Counted from the stretch's first letter, positions 35,131 to 47,603 are shown. The stretch is DNA of 64,000 nucleotides from Chlorophyllum brunneum (GCA_963576785.1 OY756144.1:1674001-1738000), one strand, 5' to 3'. The notes: generated by a model not told the origin, from the sequence alone. Translations and numbers: made by a program.

Positions 35131-37406
35131 ATGTCCACAAACCATGGCAGCGTCGCAACCCACGCACACTCCCTCCCCCCCTTTGCCCAGGCCTTCAGCA
35201 CCCACTCCCTCAGCAACATCTCCACCGCCAACAACGCTCTCCCCCCCATCCAGTCCCGCATCCCCGACGACTCCCACCGCGTCGACTCCCCCGCCCGCCC
35301 GCCCCGCTCCCGCCCCTCCTCCGACGATTCAGACCACAGGCAAACAGCCAGGAAACGCACCCACCACGACATCGCGTCCTCTTCGCGCGACGACGACCCC
35401 CACGACGACCAGTACGTTCTCCTCTCTCTCCCCCGTCTCTCCCCATACTCATCCTTCGTGATCTTATCTTCGCTCCCAGGCGTGCATCCCCTCGCTTGCA
35501 GCATATCAAGCAGGAACAGGATCATGACATGCTTGAACATTCCCCACCACCGTCCGACCATCCAACGGACCATCGAATGCCACTCGACGACCCCACCGTG
35601 CCCCAGTCACCAGGCTGCACTGCTTCCCCCATGAAAAAACGCCGCGTCACTGTCAGCGGTGCCCCCCACCCACTCAATACCGATATCACTCCAGTCGCCG
35701 ACCAAACAAATTCCACGCCTATTTCCCCGGTTGTTATGGGGTTCACAATTAACCGAGACAATCCAACCGCTATGGAGCAGGTCAGGTCAATGCTCTCCGT
35801 CAAGCAGAAGCAAAAGGCCCTGATAGAGCAACGACGGGGCAGCCTTGTTGGCGCTCCGTCCTCTAACACAAATCCCCCTCCCCCGCCACTGTCGGAGGAA
35901 CGCATATCTGCGCCGACATCCAAGAGTGCAATTCCCCCGCGTCCTTCCCGCCGCAGCCCCAACACCAATACCAGTAACCGTCGCGTCGTCCCTACAGGAT
36001 CCACACGGCCACCCAGTCCTAGTTCCATGTTAGCTCCCGCTCAACACCAACCCCATCCTGCTGCCCCACCGGCTCCCGTTTCAACCCAAACTCTTCCTTT
36101 CCCTCCCATTAGCTTTGCTCGGCGTCGGGCAGGCCTCCTGGGAGGTGCGGGCAAGAGAAAGCCCGCAGATATATTAATCAGTCCTCGGGAGGCGCAATCC
36201 TCAGATCAGCTGCAACCCTCCATTCAGAGCGCTCCCCCCATTCCACACGCCGGCCAAGGTGCCTTCCAGGCAGCACGTTTACCAATGGCCCTGCCCCGTC
36301 TACCATCTGTCATGAGTGCAACTGATAACGTTCGGAGAGTAGCCTCGAACGTTCCTCCTACTCCTACAAGACTCGCTTTGCACCGACCTCCCGCTACGCC
36401 GATGAGGTCAGTTTCGGGACGATCACCCCCGGCTCCGAGTGTCCCCATCGCCTCAACGCTTGTACCACCTACACCAGCGTCTCTCCATCATCCAGGGTAT
36501 TCCGGTGACAGAAGCGCATTCTTGGCACCGTTTGAAATATTTTATGACGCCCTGAATGATTCAAAACAGCTCAAATCATGGCTTGGCGAACAGCTGCAAC
36601 GATCAAACGCGCTTGTTCAGAGCCTGACACAACAACAAGAGAAGCTGAACGAAACAGTCGAGAGCGCCGTGGAAAAAAGAGTATCCGGTATGAGAGCAGA
36701 AATGGTGGTATTGCGTCGTCGAGTTGAAGACTTGGAAGATGCCCTGCGAAATGCAACGTCAGGCCGTCGTCCAAGTACCGATATGACTGGAGGTGCTGGT
36801 TTGGCCAAGGGCAAACAACCACTCCGAAACGGCTCAAATCCCGCACCACCAGAGACCTACACTTTCCCTCCTCCTTCTCATGAACTGCCCCGACACAGAC
36901 CTGACACCATCCGCCGCCCCCCTTCACCAAGTTGGTCGCAGGAGCGGGACGTCCGTGGACACCCTCTCCCTCCGCCTCCGCACTCCGGTGATAGTGAGAG
37001 GCATGCATCGCCGCCCTATGACTCCCGGCGACTGGCCACTGTTTCAGCGAGCAGATTGGATCCCCCACGTTCCCGTGATACCGAATCATCATCATCGCAC
37101 TACTCACGGCCAGGGATAAACGTGCCATCCCCTCCCCAAGCATATCGCGATCATCCCTCAACTCAAAACCTCCCCCCAATCAGGGATTCCCATGGTCGGC
37201 CAATGCGAAGCGAGAGGGAGAGACCTGGTCTCACCCGGCAACACTCGCATGCTGAGGGTAATGCTAGCCCGAATCCTCTCCCTCCCCCAACCCCGTCCTC
37301 AAGTTCATCCCATTCGGCGCAGCAACAATCATCACGAAGGCCTGGTAGTCCCAGGAACTCGATCGTGATGTCGCCTCCTGACGTCCCCGGTAGCGAAAGC
37401 AGCTGA
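35131..37406 (+). CDS. Proline-rich protein with a central coiled coil, function unknown
   Basis: Two exons, 35131-35411 and 35480-37406, splice in phase to 735 residues. The protein is mostly low-complexity, rich in Pro, Ser and Arg. A single ordered region near residues 430-500 includes FEIFYDALNDSKQLKSWLGE and a predicted coiled coil (QSLTQQQEKLNETVESAVEK, then MVVLRRRVEDLEDALRN). A conserved-looking motif precedes it (QVRSMLSVKQKQKALIEQR). It contains a basic KKRRV element near residue 150, suggesting nuclear location. I do not recognise a family; regulatory or scaffold roles are possible. The ATG is in a good context (CGCCATGTC). Confidence 0.75.
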
Positions 37407-40400
37407 TTGTTCGAGTGTGTTGCCAGCTCGGCGTGGTGTTCGTTGACGGAAGCAGTTCTCATGCAAATATTTATCACACCCATCTCGAAGATCTGTCCAG
37501 TCCGTTTGTGTCTTTCTTGGTTGATCATGAAACTCGTATGAATCTTGGACGTTGCTATGCTCTCCGACCTACTTTGTTCTCTGCTATCTCCATCGTCCTT
37601 CTCTTCCTGTTCCCGCCTTTTCCTAAACATATCTTTTTTTCCCTTCCCCGCTCTCCTCCCGATGGTGTGATAAACGACACAAAATCCTTTGTCCCTGAGG
37701 GTGCTATAACGGTGCACCAGAAGTGGGTTTTTTTTTGGCTCACTCTAGCCGGCTGCAATGTCACTCTCATTCTTTCGTTCCTTTCCATGTCTTATATAGT
37801 GGTGCTGTTGTACCTTTTCCATTCATTCATCCTGTGGACTTGTTTCTTTCAACACGCTGCCATTCCTTACTCTTGAGTTGCAGCAGTAGCCCTGACCTGA
37901 CACCTTTGTTCCGGATATTGCTTATGACAATACGTAGTCGATCTGATGTTTTCCTCCCGACTAGCCCTAACTTCTCCCACTTTTGACTCATGCGCAACAC
38001 GAGTCTCCCCTCCCCTAAAACTGATAATTTCTGATTTCTCATTCTCTATTTATTCGCTTTGTACTGCATGTTGACCGAAAGAACCCGATACATCGTTCTT
38101 TCCTTTCTCTCCCTTCTTTGGTTCTTCTGATAGTGGCGCTCTTTCAGCCAAGGTGATAGAATTTTAAACCAACATCATCAACTGTCCATGTGCGTTCGTC
38201 TTGGCGGCTCGCCTAAACGGAGGGAAATACTCTTCAACAAGCTTATGTGGGAATATATTGGCGATGCGTTACGAGAATATTGCTGCGCATGGGGGTGGAA
38301 ACATAGGTCCGAACGTCAGATATAATTTCTGGCTAGCAGACATGAATGAACCAGTGGACTTTGCGCGTCAATGAAAGTGAGCGTCTTTGCAAATGCTTGA
38401 AGCATGAACGACCAATTGGGTTCCGATCGGGTCCTCGGAAAAGAATTGTCAGGTTCTCGTATCCCCCAACCTAATTGTCACGTCGTTAGAACGGCCGGTT
38501 GGCTAGTAATTATATTGGGACATAGAGAGAAGCCCGTTACCACCAGTGTCTTCGGCTTCGGTAGGGTCGAAACTAGGGAGATCAGCTGATTTGATTAAAT
38601 TCGTGGGTAGTCCATCCAGTATTTCTGGATTGTTTCGCACGGAACATCCATCTTTGTATACTCGCGATGGTAGATAACGGCGTCTTCGGGGAGGAAGAAC
38701 GGGGCTTGGGGCTGGACCGGTCTTCGCGATGGTTCGATATGATGTATGTGTGGTGTAGAGTGTAGTATAGCGTCTTCGGTTTTGGAGGGAAGCACATGGA
38801 GTGAGACGGTATATCATCGGAGAGATAATGTCGGTGGATGCATGATCGAAGCATCCAGAGTCATCGTCAGAGTGGCTGGAATACTCTGGTCGATCAGATG
38901 AATGAATCGAAACTCATCGCTCTCAGGGGAATTGAGCATGTTGTCCAAGGTTTGGGCTGTGCTGAAGGAGTTGAATGTAACGAGCAAGGAGTAGTATATT
39001 TTTACAAGACGGTGTGATGCTCAGGATGCTTCGACTCTGATCTTTCTGATGGTTATGGCAGGGAAAGAATAGAACATAGTAGTGATATACGTGGATAAGT
39101 TCCGTTTATTGTCACGGGGGAAACTAAACTTGAAGGAGAAAGGAAGAGACGTCAGGGTGGTTGCTGGATTGAGGGCATTGACTGGTAAGAGGGCGGAAGA
39201 CAACCTTGACCGGTGCGGCCAGTGCTGTCTTCAGACCTCACGAGACGACCCGTGATCTTAAAATGAAACCACCGCCTCTGGATCACGGAAAATAATTGAA
39301 AAGTAAGGGGCCTGCGTGTCAGCGCCTGGGTGACATGTGTCCCCCTTCGTATGAAGTGAATCAGTTGTATGTTTTTCATAATAATAAAAAAGATATACTG
39401 AAGTGTTCAACGATCAGTTTTTGTGTTCGACATATCTTTACATCTTGATATTGTTGGCCTGTCGTGATCATCTACTTGGTTCAAGAAGCCTGTGGAATTT
39501 CTGCTTCCGAAATTCGGCACCAGTGATAGCACAGGACAAACTTGTTGGCTGGGTGATATATTCCACTGATACGACGGGCTTGAGAAGATGTACGACTGGC
39601 ACGGGAAAGGAGGAGAACTATGCCCCTGTCTTCATGGCCATGAACGGTAGCGAAAGGAAAGTATAAGCCTAAGAAGACAAAGCTGTTTGCCGGGTTTAAT
39701 CAAACATTGCTCGGAATTGATAGATCGCGGACTTTCTGGATAGATCAACAGAGTGAACGTGTTGAATGGTTCCTTGAGTTCAATCTAGTAGAATCCGAGC
39801 CCGTGATGGTGACTCCTGGTGAATAGGAATGACTTCTAATTGAGGCTATGAATTTGCTGTTCCGTGATGGGGAATTGATGGATTCCACGTTCGTGATACG
39901 GGGAGTTGTACATATGTATGTCTAGCGTGTAGGCGCACATGAAAAAAGAAGTGCCGACGATAGCATTGTCGTACCGCTGCAGTGTAGGAAATGACAGAAG
40001 TTGGTAGGATGGCTTAATTCGAGTAGCATCTCCTCCTTGCAATGAGGTCATATGACCATATCCCGAAGTCAGGAAGTCGGGAATAAATTTATCGCAAAAA
40101 TTCTTTGACATGGTGATAAGACAGCGCATTTGACGTCATCCTGGATGCTTATACACGACGCCGGGAAGGATGTTTGATTCGGGGGAGATATAGCCTATAT
40201 TTCTGTGGTTGATTTGCCACAAAATAATGTGCTGGACGAGATGGAACCAGAGAAAGGGCGAAATCAAATTCCGTCAGAGATAGCTGGTTGGAGCTTTGGG
40301 CAAGGGTGTTTTTACGCCTGGTCAGACCACCAGGAGCGTAGACTATGCTTGAAGCTTGAGGCACCGGATATTGTCCGAGTAGAGGAATCAAAGTTTGTAG

Positions 40401-40491
40401 GAAAGGTGTTGTGGAGGTCCAAATAAGGAAGTTCAGTCGTGGGACAATGCTATCAGGAATTTTGGTGAGCGTACGGGTTGTCAACCACATC
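37407..40491. other. Long mostly non-coding interval
   Basis: About 3.1 kb. The first 650 bases are pyrimidine-rich, like a 3' UTR. A minus-strand stretch at 38595-38940 is coding-like: frame A reads MLNSPESDEFRFIHLIDQS, is broken by one stop at about 38810, then continues LPEDAVIYHREYTKMDVP to a stop at 38595. This could be a small spliced gene or a remnant. Elsewhere (39000-40490) only short unconnected open stretches are seen, with no recognisable family. The last part is the promoter of the MRPL20 gene. Confidence 0.4.
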
Positions 40492-41061
40492 ATGAACGCT
40501 GCTCGCGCCCTGCTCGTTCGCAGTTATGCAACGAAACATGCTAGCAAGTTTCCTCGTCCAAAGCCTGGCACCGCAGAGCGGCCGGCATACCACGCGCCAG
40601 ACCCACTGGTCAACAACCCGAAGGCAGCCGTCACAAACCTCGAAGACGAGAACTTGACCTTCATTCACCGACCTCCTCCATCAACAGTCACACCACATTC
40701 ATATACCATCGCCCCCGCTTCGCCGCTTCTTAACGGTCAGGCCACACTTACGGAAGGGCCCCTACCACCGTTTGCCCGACCAGGACTGCAGAAGCGGATC
40801 CCCACACGTGCGTCAGACGAGGTCGTTGCGAGAATTCGCGAGCTGCGAGAAAATGAGCCAGAGAAATACTCACGAGGAGAACTGGCAAGGATATTTAACG
40901 TGACACGGTCGTTTGTGTCGATGGTTGCCCCGCTGAATGTGAAGAAGCGGAAGGAGATTGCGAGAAGGACGGAGGGGGAGCATTCAGAGGCACGGTCGAA
41001 ATGGAGTGAACGACATTCGCTGGTGCAGGCTATTCGCAGGAAGAGGCGCGAGATGTGGTGA
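40492..41061 (+). CDS. MRPL20: Mitochondrial large-subunit ribosomal protein MRPL20/mL58
   Basis: Fungal-specific component of the mitochondrial 54S subunit (yeast Mrpl20, mL58). It is a single exon of 189 residues. The mitochondrial presequence is MNAARALLVRSYATKHASK. The diagnostic segment is in the C-terminal half: ASDEVVARIRELRENEPEKY, SRGELARIFNVTRSFVSMVA then PLNVKKRKEI, which matches the family's IRELR...LA..F..S..FV.MVAP pattern. The C terminus is very basic (AIRRKRREMW). Upstream in-frame ATGs exist (40411, 40447), but the presequence argues for 40492; the GTGAGC just upstream may be a leader intron donor. Confidence 0.85.
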   Translation: MNAARALLVRSYATKHASKFPRPKPGTAERPAYHAPDPLVNNPKAAVTNLEDENLTFIHRPPPSTVTPHSYTIAPASPLLNGQATLTEGPLPPFARPGLQKRIPTRASDEVVARIRELRENEPEKYSRGELARIFNVTRSFVSMVAPLNVKKRKEIARRTEGEHSEARSKWSERHSLVQAIRRKRREMW

Positions 41062-41345
41062 TAGACAGATAGCCATCTGAGATTGACTTTGTTATTGTCG
41101 TCGCAATCCCCTAATGCAGCTTTGGTGAGCGGAATGACTGTTTCCGTGATTGGGCGCGGAGCCCCGGTGTCCAGGAAAGGAAGTAGAAGGTTGGGATCGT
41201 CCTCGGCCAGACCTCGTCTCTGGGATCGACCATTCACCCGGCACTCTCCAATTCACATGCGCTTTTTGACTCGATCGATGCTAGCCTCTACTTCAGTCCT
41301 GCATAAATACCTACTTGCGCCTCTTATTCCGAGCCTGCCCTGACT

Positions 41346-43527
41346 ATGTCTCTCGTCCTTTCTACCTCACCCGTCGCCCCCCGCATTCCCCCCTATTTCT
41401 TTAACACTGACCATCGCCAGCGCTGCCTTGCCCAGCTCCGAAGCAAGGCCACTGGTCTTGAGAAGTATATCTACCTCAATGGCCTCAAGGAGCGCGACCC
41501 CATCCTCTTCTATGAGGTGCTCCTCGCCAACATGCTGGAGCTCATCCCTATCCTATATACCCCTACGGTATCTTTGATTCCTTTTGTCCAACCGAGGTGA
41601 CCAACACTTGTCACAGGTCGGCGATGCATGCTCAAATTATTCGCACATCTGGAGACATCCCGAAGGCCTTTATGTATCTATTGAGAGCAAGGACCACATT
41701 CGAGACATCCTTCGGACATGGCCCGCTGGGTCTGCTGCTAGGATCGCAGTTGTGACTGACGGTCATTGCCATTCGCCCGCCCCCTCTCTCTTGTGGCTGA
41801 CCAATGAGTTGTAATTAGGCTCCCGAATTCTTGGCTTGGGTGATCTTGGAGCAAATGGCCTTCCAATTTCTATTGGCAAGCTGTAAGGTAGCCCCTGTTC
41901 CAGCTGTGATGTATTTATTGATTCTAGCTTTAAGGGACCTATACATCGCCGGTGCCGGTATAAGACCATCCACCACCGTCCCCATCTGCCTCGACCTGGG
42001 TACCAATACCCAAAAATTCATCGATGATCCCCTCTACTTGGGAGTACGCCGCAAGCGCCCCGACACCAACGAGGTGAGGTTAAATACGTGCAGGAATGGC
42101 TTGAAACCTAACAGGCACCAATAGATGGACGCTTTTATGCAGGAATTTATTGACGCTATGAAAGAGGTCTTTCCGCAACTTCTCGTTCAATTCGAGGACT
42201 TTTCGACGGACAATGCGTTCAGATACCTGGACCTTTTCAGATCCAAGTATCGCGTGTTTAACGACGATGTAATTTCATGACCAGTTCAATACGGCATGAT
42301 CTAATTTTTGACTTTTCACGTGTATAGATCCAAGGCACAGGTAAGACTTCGACCCGAATGCCTTGGCTCTGAAATTGATCCGTCCAAATCAGGTGCCGTC
42401 GTCCTATCCGGATTCATCAATGCTGCGAAACTCTCATCGCAGGCTGCTGGTACATCTCTACAAGATCAACGCATCTTGTTCTTCGGTGCTGGTTCTGCGG
42501 GTATCGGTGTCGCTAAGCAGCTCTTGTCTTTCTTCACTCTCCTTGGCTTGACCGAAGAAGAGGCCAAGAAGCGAATCTACGTCAGTGTTTCTCCCATTGT
42601 CCACCCTCCTATACATCTAACAATGTCATCTAGACTGTCGACTCAAAGGGTCTCATTACTGCAGACAGGAAAGGTTTGCAAGAGCACAAAATTTGTTCGT
42701 GCTCATCTAGACTACCTGCACGTGGCACTGCTCATCTTTGAGAGATTAGACTTCGCTCGCTCTGACTACAGTGGACCTCCCCTAACCAACTTGGCCGACA
42801 TCATCAACCATGTCAAACCGACCGCCCTCCTTGGTCTCAGTACCATTCGGGTATACTTCAATTCATTTGTTGGTTGCGTGTGTCTGAGTTTTGATTAGAA
42901 TGCGTTCTCAGAGGAAATCGTAAGGCTCATGGCTGCTTTGAATAGTCGGCCTATTATTTTCCCTCTATCTAATCCCGTCTCCTTGTGTGAGGTTGACTAC
43001 GCCGATGCTGTCAAATGGTATATTTCTTCTTCGTCGATGATACGAGGTGCTCACACCTATCTCCCAGGACAAACGGATCTGTTGTATTCGCCTCTGGCAG
43101 TCCCTACCAGCCCATAGAATTTGAGGGCAAGACATATGAGCCCGGCCAGGGGAACAATATGTACATCTTCCCTGGTCTCGGACTGGGAACGATTCTCTCC
43201 AAGGCCAAGCACGTCACAGATTCCATGGTTGAGCAGGCATCCATCTCCCTTTCTGCCTCTCTGACGCAAGAAGAGAAAAATGCACAATTGATGTATCCTC
43301 GTCTCGCCCGTATCCGTGACATCTCTGCCCAGATTGCCCTTGCTGTCACTCGTGCCGCTCAGAAGGATGTAAGCCCTTGCCTGACTTTGATACGTCTTGT
43401 ACTCATATATCCACTCTAGGGTGTTGACGAAAACACTCTTTTCCGCAATTTGTCTGATGATGCACTCTTGGAGGTCATCGGGTCCAAGCAATGGCAACCC
43501 ACCAGTCATCGCTCGCCACGCTTGTAG
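41346..43527 (+). CDS. Malic enzyme (NAD(P)-dependent, decarboxylating)
   Basis: Oxidative decarboxylation of malate to pyruvate. About ten exons; the first is 41346-41567. Conserved blocks are LEKYIYLNGLKERDPILFYE, ILYTPTVGDAC, GSRILGLGDLGANGLPISIG then K, the catalytic GAGIRPSTTVPICLDLGTNT, the divalent-metal acidic block VQFEDFSTDNAF, the Rossmann motif RILFFGAGSAGIGVAKQL, VDSKGLIT, FPLSNPVSLCEV, FASGSPYQPIEF and QGNNMYIFPGLGLG. VDSKGL after the second beta-strand suggests NAD preference but does not prove it. The N terminus is short and lacks an obvious targeting peptide, so cytosolic location is plausible. A TATA-like CATAAATAC is 40 bases upstream. No lesion was found. It is convergent with the SET-TAD3 gene. 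Confidence 0.93.
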
Positions 43528-43643
43528 TTTCTTTTACCCACTCTGTATGTATCACGTTTTCTCTGATTGTTTTTATGTCTGTCGAAGCCCCGTCACCTTC
43601 TCTCATACCCGTCATACGTGATTCTACAAAGTTATCATCATCG

Positions 43644-45653
43644 TCATGCATCCATTGCTGTACCGATATCGAGATTAGTGTCAATATTTAGATCTACTGT
43701 GTGTGTAGCGCTAATGCGCTCTGTTACACCCCCTGTGGCACCACCATCGCTGTTCCACTTCCATCTTGCAATGGAGTATCTATGATTAACGCCTTTCAGC
43801 ATCGGAAGGGAGGTTATACTCCCACATGCGCCGGTCTTGGACATTGGATAAAGATAGATTACTTCCTTGACACGAGAATGAAGGAGTGCCATGCTACACA
43901 TGACGCAAGGTTCGTGAGTCGTGAATAGCGTGAGTGATGTCAAGAGGTAGCTTGACCCGTTCTGGGCAACGACCTCATCAACCCCGTCAGTGCTCTGTTC
44001 TTGTGAAAGCGATCCTGCCGTGACACTTGATTCTGCAGAAATTGATGCAGAAAAATCGGCTATTTCGCGGATGGCATTGATCACAGCGTGGCGAAGAGGG
44101 TGGTTGGCTGAGTTGCGGGTGTCTTGTGCTATAAATTCCTTTGGAAACTCTTGTGATTTTTGTTCATCCGGGCCTCCCGTTGACGATGCTTCTTCGTAAG
44201 GAGCGGGGACGTGCGCAGCAATTGGATGCTGGAGTCGGGAGATTTAGGAGAATTGGAGAGAACAATCAATGGGGGTGTAAGGAGTTGATGGGAAGAAAAG
44301 AACGAAAATGTAATCACGCCGTCAATAATCTAGGAAACAATGTAGCAAAACGAACACGCACCTCTCCCCTGTGGCTAGCTTCGACCGCAGCTTGTATCGT
44401 CTTCTCCATTGCCTGCCAAGCCCACGCCGCTTTCCCTCGGCTCCACTTCTCCTGTTCATTTTTCCTTCGTGGGGTAAATATTGTAGGCCATAGTGCCGTC
44501 TTGAGCGTGAGTTGAGTGGTTGTGAGGGCGGACGAGACCGGAACCTTGTGAAGATAAGGTAAGGGGAGATTGAGATCTTCTGGGAGTGGAGGAGGGCAAA
44601 GCGGGAAGATGGCCTGAGATGCGACGAGGAATGTTGGAATGTTATTCCGCTTTCGAACGCGTTTAAGGTGTGCGAGGTCGGACGTATCGAGATCAACCTC
44701 TTTGAGCCATCTACGAGAGAACTCGGACCTGTAGAACCGTTAAAAGGGATCAAGCGACGCACTTGAGAAGCGTCGCGATGACTCTTTGGTCAGGCACATC
44801 AACTACCCATGCTTGCACTTCGATTACAAAGTTGAGGGGAGACAATCTGGGCAGTGGGAGTGGACTTACTTGTTTGGACGGAGTCTGATTCCTCCTCCTC
44901 TGGAGGTAGTTTATACCTGACAAAAGGAAGATCTTCCTCAGGTACGATCTCTTCTACTTCACCTCCTGCGAAAGGATTACCCAAGGGTGTTACTTGTGTG
45001 CTGCGGTCAAAATCGACGGTGGGTAGGTCACCCCACCCGTCGTCGAAGTCTTCCTGAGAACCTTTGTCAGAAATTTCATTCAAGCTACCTTCCACTGGAG
45101 AGAACCAGAGCTTGTGGCCATAAAATATACATAATTCTTCCTCCGATTCAATGGCCCGGGTTGTCACGTAACGGATACAGTCTGTCGCGGTCTCTAGTGC
45201 GAAAGAGACATTCGGGGGATCGGAGTGGTTGAAAAGCGAGCCTATCGTTATATAAATCTCACGGAGCTACGACAGCACAATTGGAACACACCGAGCCCTA
45301 AGGCGAGAGCAAACCGCCCATCTGGCCAGGTGAAGGTATAGTGGTCAAGAACGGTATACTTTCCTGGATCCCAAAAATCAGTGTGTGGTCGGGAGATCGA
45401 AGAGAGGGGTAGATACATTACCGTGCTCCTCATATTCCGATTTTGAGAAAAATAAAACGGGACTGATTTCAATGGTAGTGTTCCGCGGAATTGGCTTCGA
45501 AGCTGCCTTGCAAGTTCCAGACGAAGGATTGTATTGTGGGGGGAGTAGAAACGCACCATACACGCCCCTCCCCTTTGCACTAGATGTTTTTATTACGCAT
45601 CCCATAGTGTTGAGATGCTGGGGACCAGGAGAAAGATCAGCGGAATGTGACAT
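43644..45653 (-). CDS. TAD3: SET-domain / TAD3 (ADAT3-like tRNA adenosine deaminase subunit) fusion
   Basis: One spliced frame joins two domains. The N-terminal half is a SET fold: [48 protein letters not shown], then [13 protein letters not shown] (the NHS substrate/cofactor motif) and [15 protein letters not shown]. The C-terminal half is TAD3: [36 protein letters not shown] (Glu of HAE replaced by Val, typical of the non-catalytic ADAT3 subunit), [17 protein letters not shown] zinc ligands and KTGACG with [10 protein letters not shown]. The join is a 52-nt intron (44818-44869) with GTAAGT donor, phase 1, between SDSVQT and [10 protein letters not shown]. There is no stop or promoter space between. 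TAD3 pairs with TAD2 to make inosine-34. ATG at 45605 is an alternative start. Confidence 0.88.
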
Positions 45654-45833
45654 AGAAGACCGGAAGAAAGATTAGATTGTGATCCGGGACCGAAGTGACG
45701 CGCCCGAACGCGTGACAGTGACACAAACCCATACATGCCCCAATCGCCAATTCCTCATTTCCCCTTCCCCATATCTACTTGGTTGGCGTATTAATTGTTT
45801 GGGACAGACTTCAAACACGCTCTCGTTCCAGCC
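45654..45833. promoter_or_regulatory. Divergent promoter, SET-TAD3 / ALG7
   Basis: A 180-base spacer between divergent start codons. It contains GTGAC-type elements (GAAGTGACGCG near 45691, and GCGTGACAGTGACAC near 45711-45725) that resemble those upstream of TOM22. Binding factors are inferred only. Confidence 0.35.
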
Positions 45834-47603
45834 ATGTCTTCTGTGGAAATCAAACCTCGGCCCTTGCCGGCCGTGCTACTCGTTGGTCTCGTCCCCGTGG
45901 CATCCTGGTTCATTACAAGGCCTCTACTAGATCCTATGCCTCCATTACCGGCATTATACGCATCTCTTGGGTTGTCCATATTTGCTTTTTTGGCTACAGT
46001 ATACCTCATACCACGCCTTGGACCTGTATTCATTGCAGCCAATCTGAAAGGGAGAGATTTGCTCAAAATCTACAACGACTCAATGTAAGTGACTTCTTGT
46101 AATGTTAGGGTGTTCTAAGGCATCCATAGTCCGGAGAGCATGGGCCTTATATGCGCTGCGATATACATCCTCCTGCTGATGCTCTTCATCCCTTTCGCAT
46201 TCTCAACGTCCATCATGAATCGTACAATTACAACGCAACCACCTCAGGGTATGGGTGTGGTCGATTTTCCTCATCATCAAGTGCGTTCTTGGTGTTTATA
46301 TTGTATTTGATGGGCCTCCTTATTGGGCCTCTTTACCATCCCAGCTTTCTGTCTATCTTTCCTCACTTCTCTCGCTATTAACGGCGACCATGTTAGGCTT
46401 CCTCGACGACGTTTTTGATATCCGGTGGAGGCACAAATTACCGATACCCATTATCGCTTCCATTCCCCTCCTAATGGTTTACTATGCGGAGCGAGGCAAC
46501 ACTCATGTTGTCGTACCACTACCACTCAGATCCATATTGGGAACCCTCCTCAACCTTGGTAAGGACATTTCCTGCGGTTCTTTCCATGAAAATTGATGTT
46601 CCGTACAGGACCCCTTTACTACGTGTACATGTCCTTACTGTCAACCTTTGCGACGAATAGCATCAACATCCTTGCGGGTATAAATGGTTCCGAAGTTGGC
46701 CAGGCTCTAATAATTGCGCTGTCTGTTATCTTGAATGACCTTCTATACCTTCCGTGGCCGATTGACTTCCGTATCCCTCTTCATCTGCTTGGGAATAAAG
46801 CAGAAGTTGGGTTTGGAGGCGTGTGGAGTGCCGGCATGTCGTATGGAAGTCGTGAACTAGTTGAGCGCCACTTGTTCAGCCTGTACTTCATGCTGCCGCT
46901 CGTTGCGGTTTGCGTTGGTTTCATGTACCACAATTGGTATGGTTTCCCTTGTATGCTACGAAAGGAGGTGAACTAAAATTTCGCAGGTATCCTGCTCGTG
47001 TCTTCCCTGGCGACACGTTGTGCTACGTCACTGGCATGGCATTTGCGGTAGTCGGGATCCAGGCTCACTTCTCCAAGACCTTGTTACTCTTTTTCATACC
47101 CCAGATCTTCAACTTCCTGCTTTCCTGTCCTCAATTGTTCGGTCTCGTCCCGTGCCCCCGGCATAGGGTACCAAGGTGAGCCGGTTTTCAGATATGGTTG
47201 AACTAAGAATATAATTGTATCCGTGTAGATTTGATGCAAATGCAAATATCCTATATCCGTCTAAAGCACTCTTTGAGAAACCGCCATCGCAGCTGACGAC
47301 ATATGTTCTCCGCGTTTTTGCTACACTTGGATTGACGGAACTCACTGTCCATTCCACAAGCGGGGTAATTCTGGAAGCAACGAATTTGACTATCCTAAAT
47401 TTCTTTCTCGTTCGTTTCGGTCCGATGAATGAGAAGCGACTGGTTCAAGTTCTGATGTGCTCCCAGGTTTGTGGAATTTAATATACATGTCTGGTTTTCG
47501 GATCACTGACGTTCCGTACGCGCTCCAGGTCGCAGGAAGTATGGTAGCGTTCGTCGTTCGTTATGGACTAGCGGGGTTAGTGTACGATGGCGATCGGCGT
47601 TGA
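45834..47603 (+). CDS. ALG7: UDP-GlcNAc:dolichyl-phosphate GlcNAc-1-P transferase
   Basis: ER membrane enzyme for the first step of dolichol-linked N-glycan synthesis, the tunicamycin target. It has about eight exons, [15 protein letters not shown] start, and ten or so hydrophobic segments. Family motifs are [19 protein letters not shown], the catalytic Asp-rich [52 protein letters not shown] (partly lumen/cytosol loop), [16 protein letters not shown] (GDT motif) and [18 protein letters not shown] then PCPRHRVP. The intron after VVDFPHHQ joins to [13 protein letters not shown]. It ends YDGDRR. No lesion was found. It is divergent from SET-TAD3. Confidence 0.94.

Noticed and set aside
35052..36028. 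Minus-strand open frames opposite the proline-rich gene
   Set aside because: Low-complexity Arg/Gly-rich shadows of the real plus-strand exons, which splice in phase.
37415..37876. 153-codon plus-strand open frame with hydrophobic runs
   Set aside because: It is T-rich sequence directly after a stop codon and reads like a 3' UTR, with no splice partner or motif.
41346..43527. Malic enzyme as a pseudogene, since single frames look broken
   Set aside because: All breaks are resolved by GT-AG introns of 50-65 nt with consistent phase; all catalytic motifs are present.
44129..44317. Separate small minus-strand ORF in the TAD3 region
   Set aside because: It lies in an intron and adjacent exon of the SET-TAD3 gene in the wrong frame.
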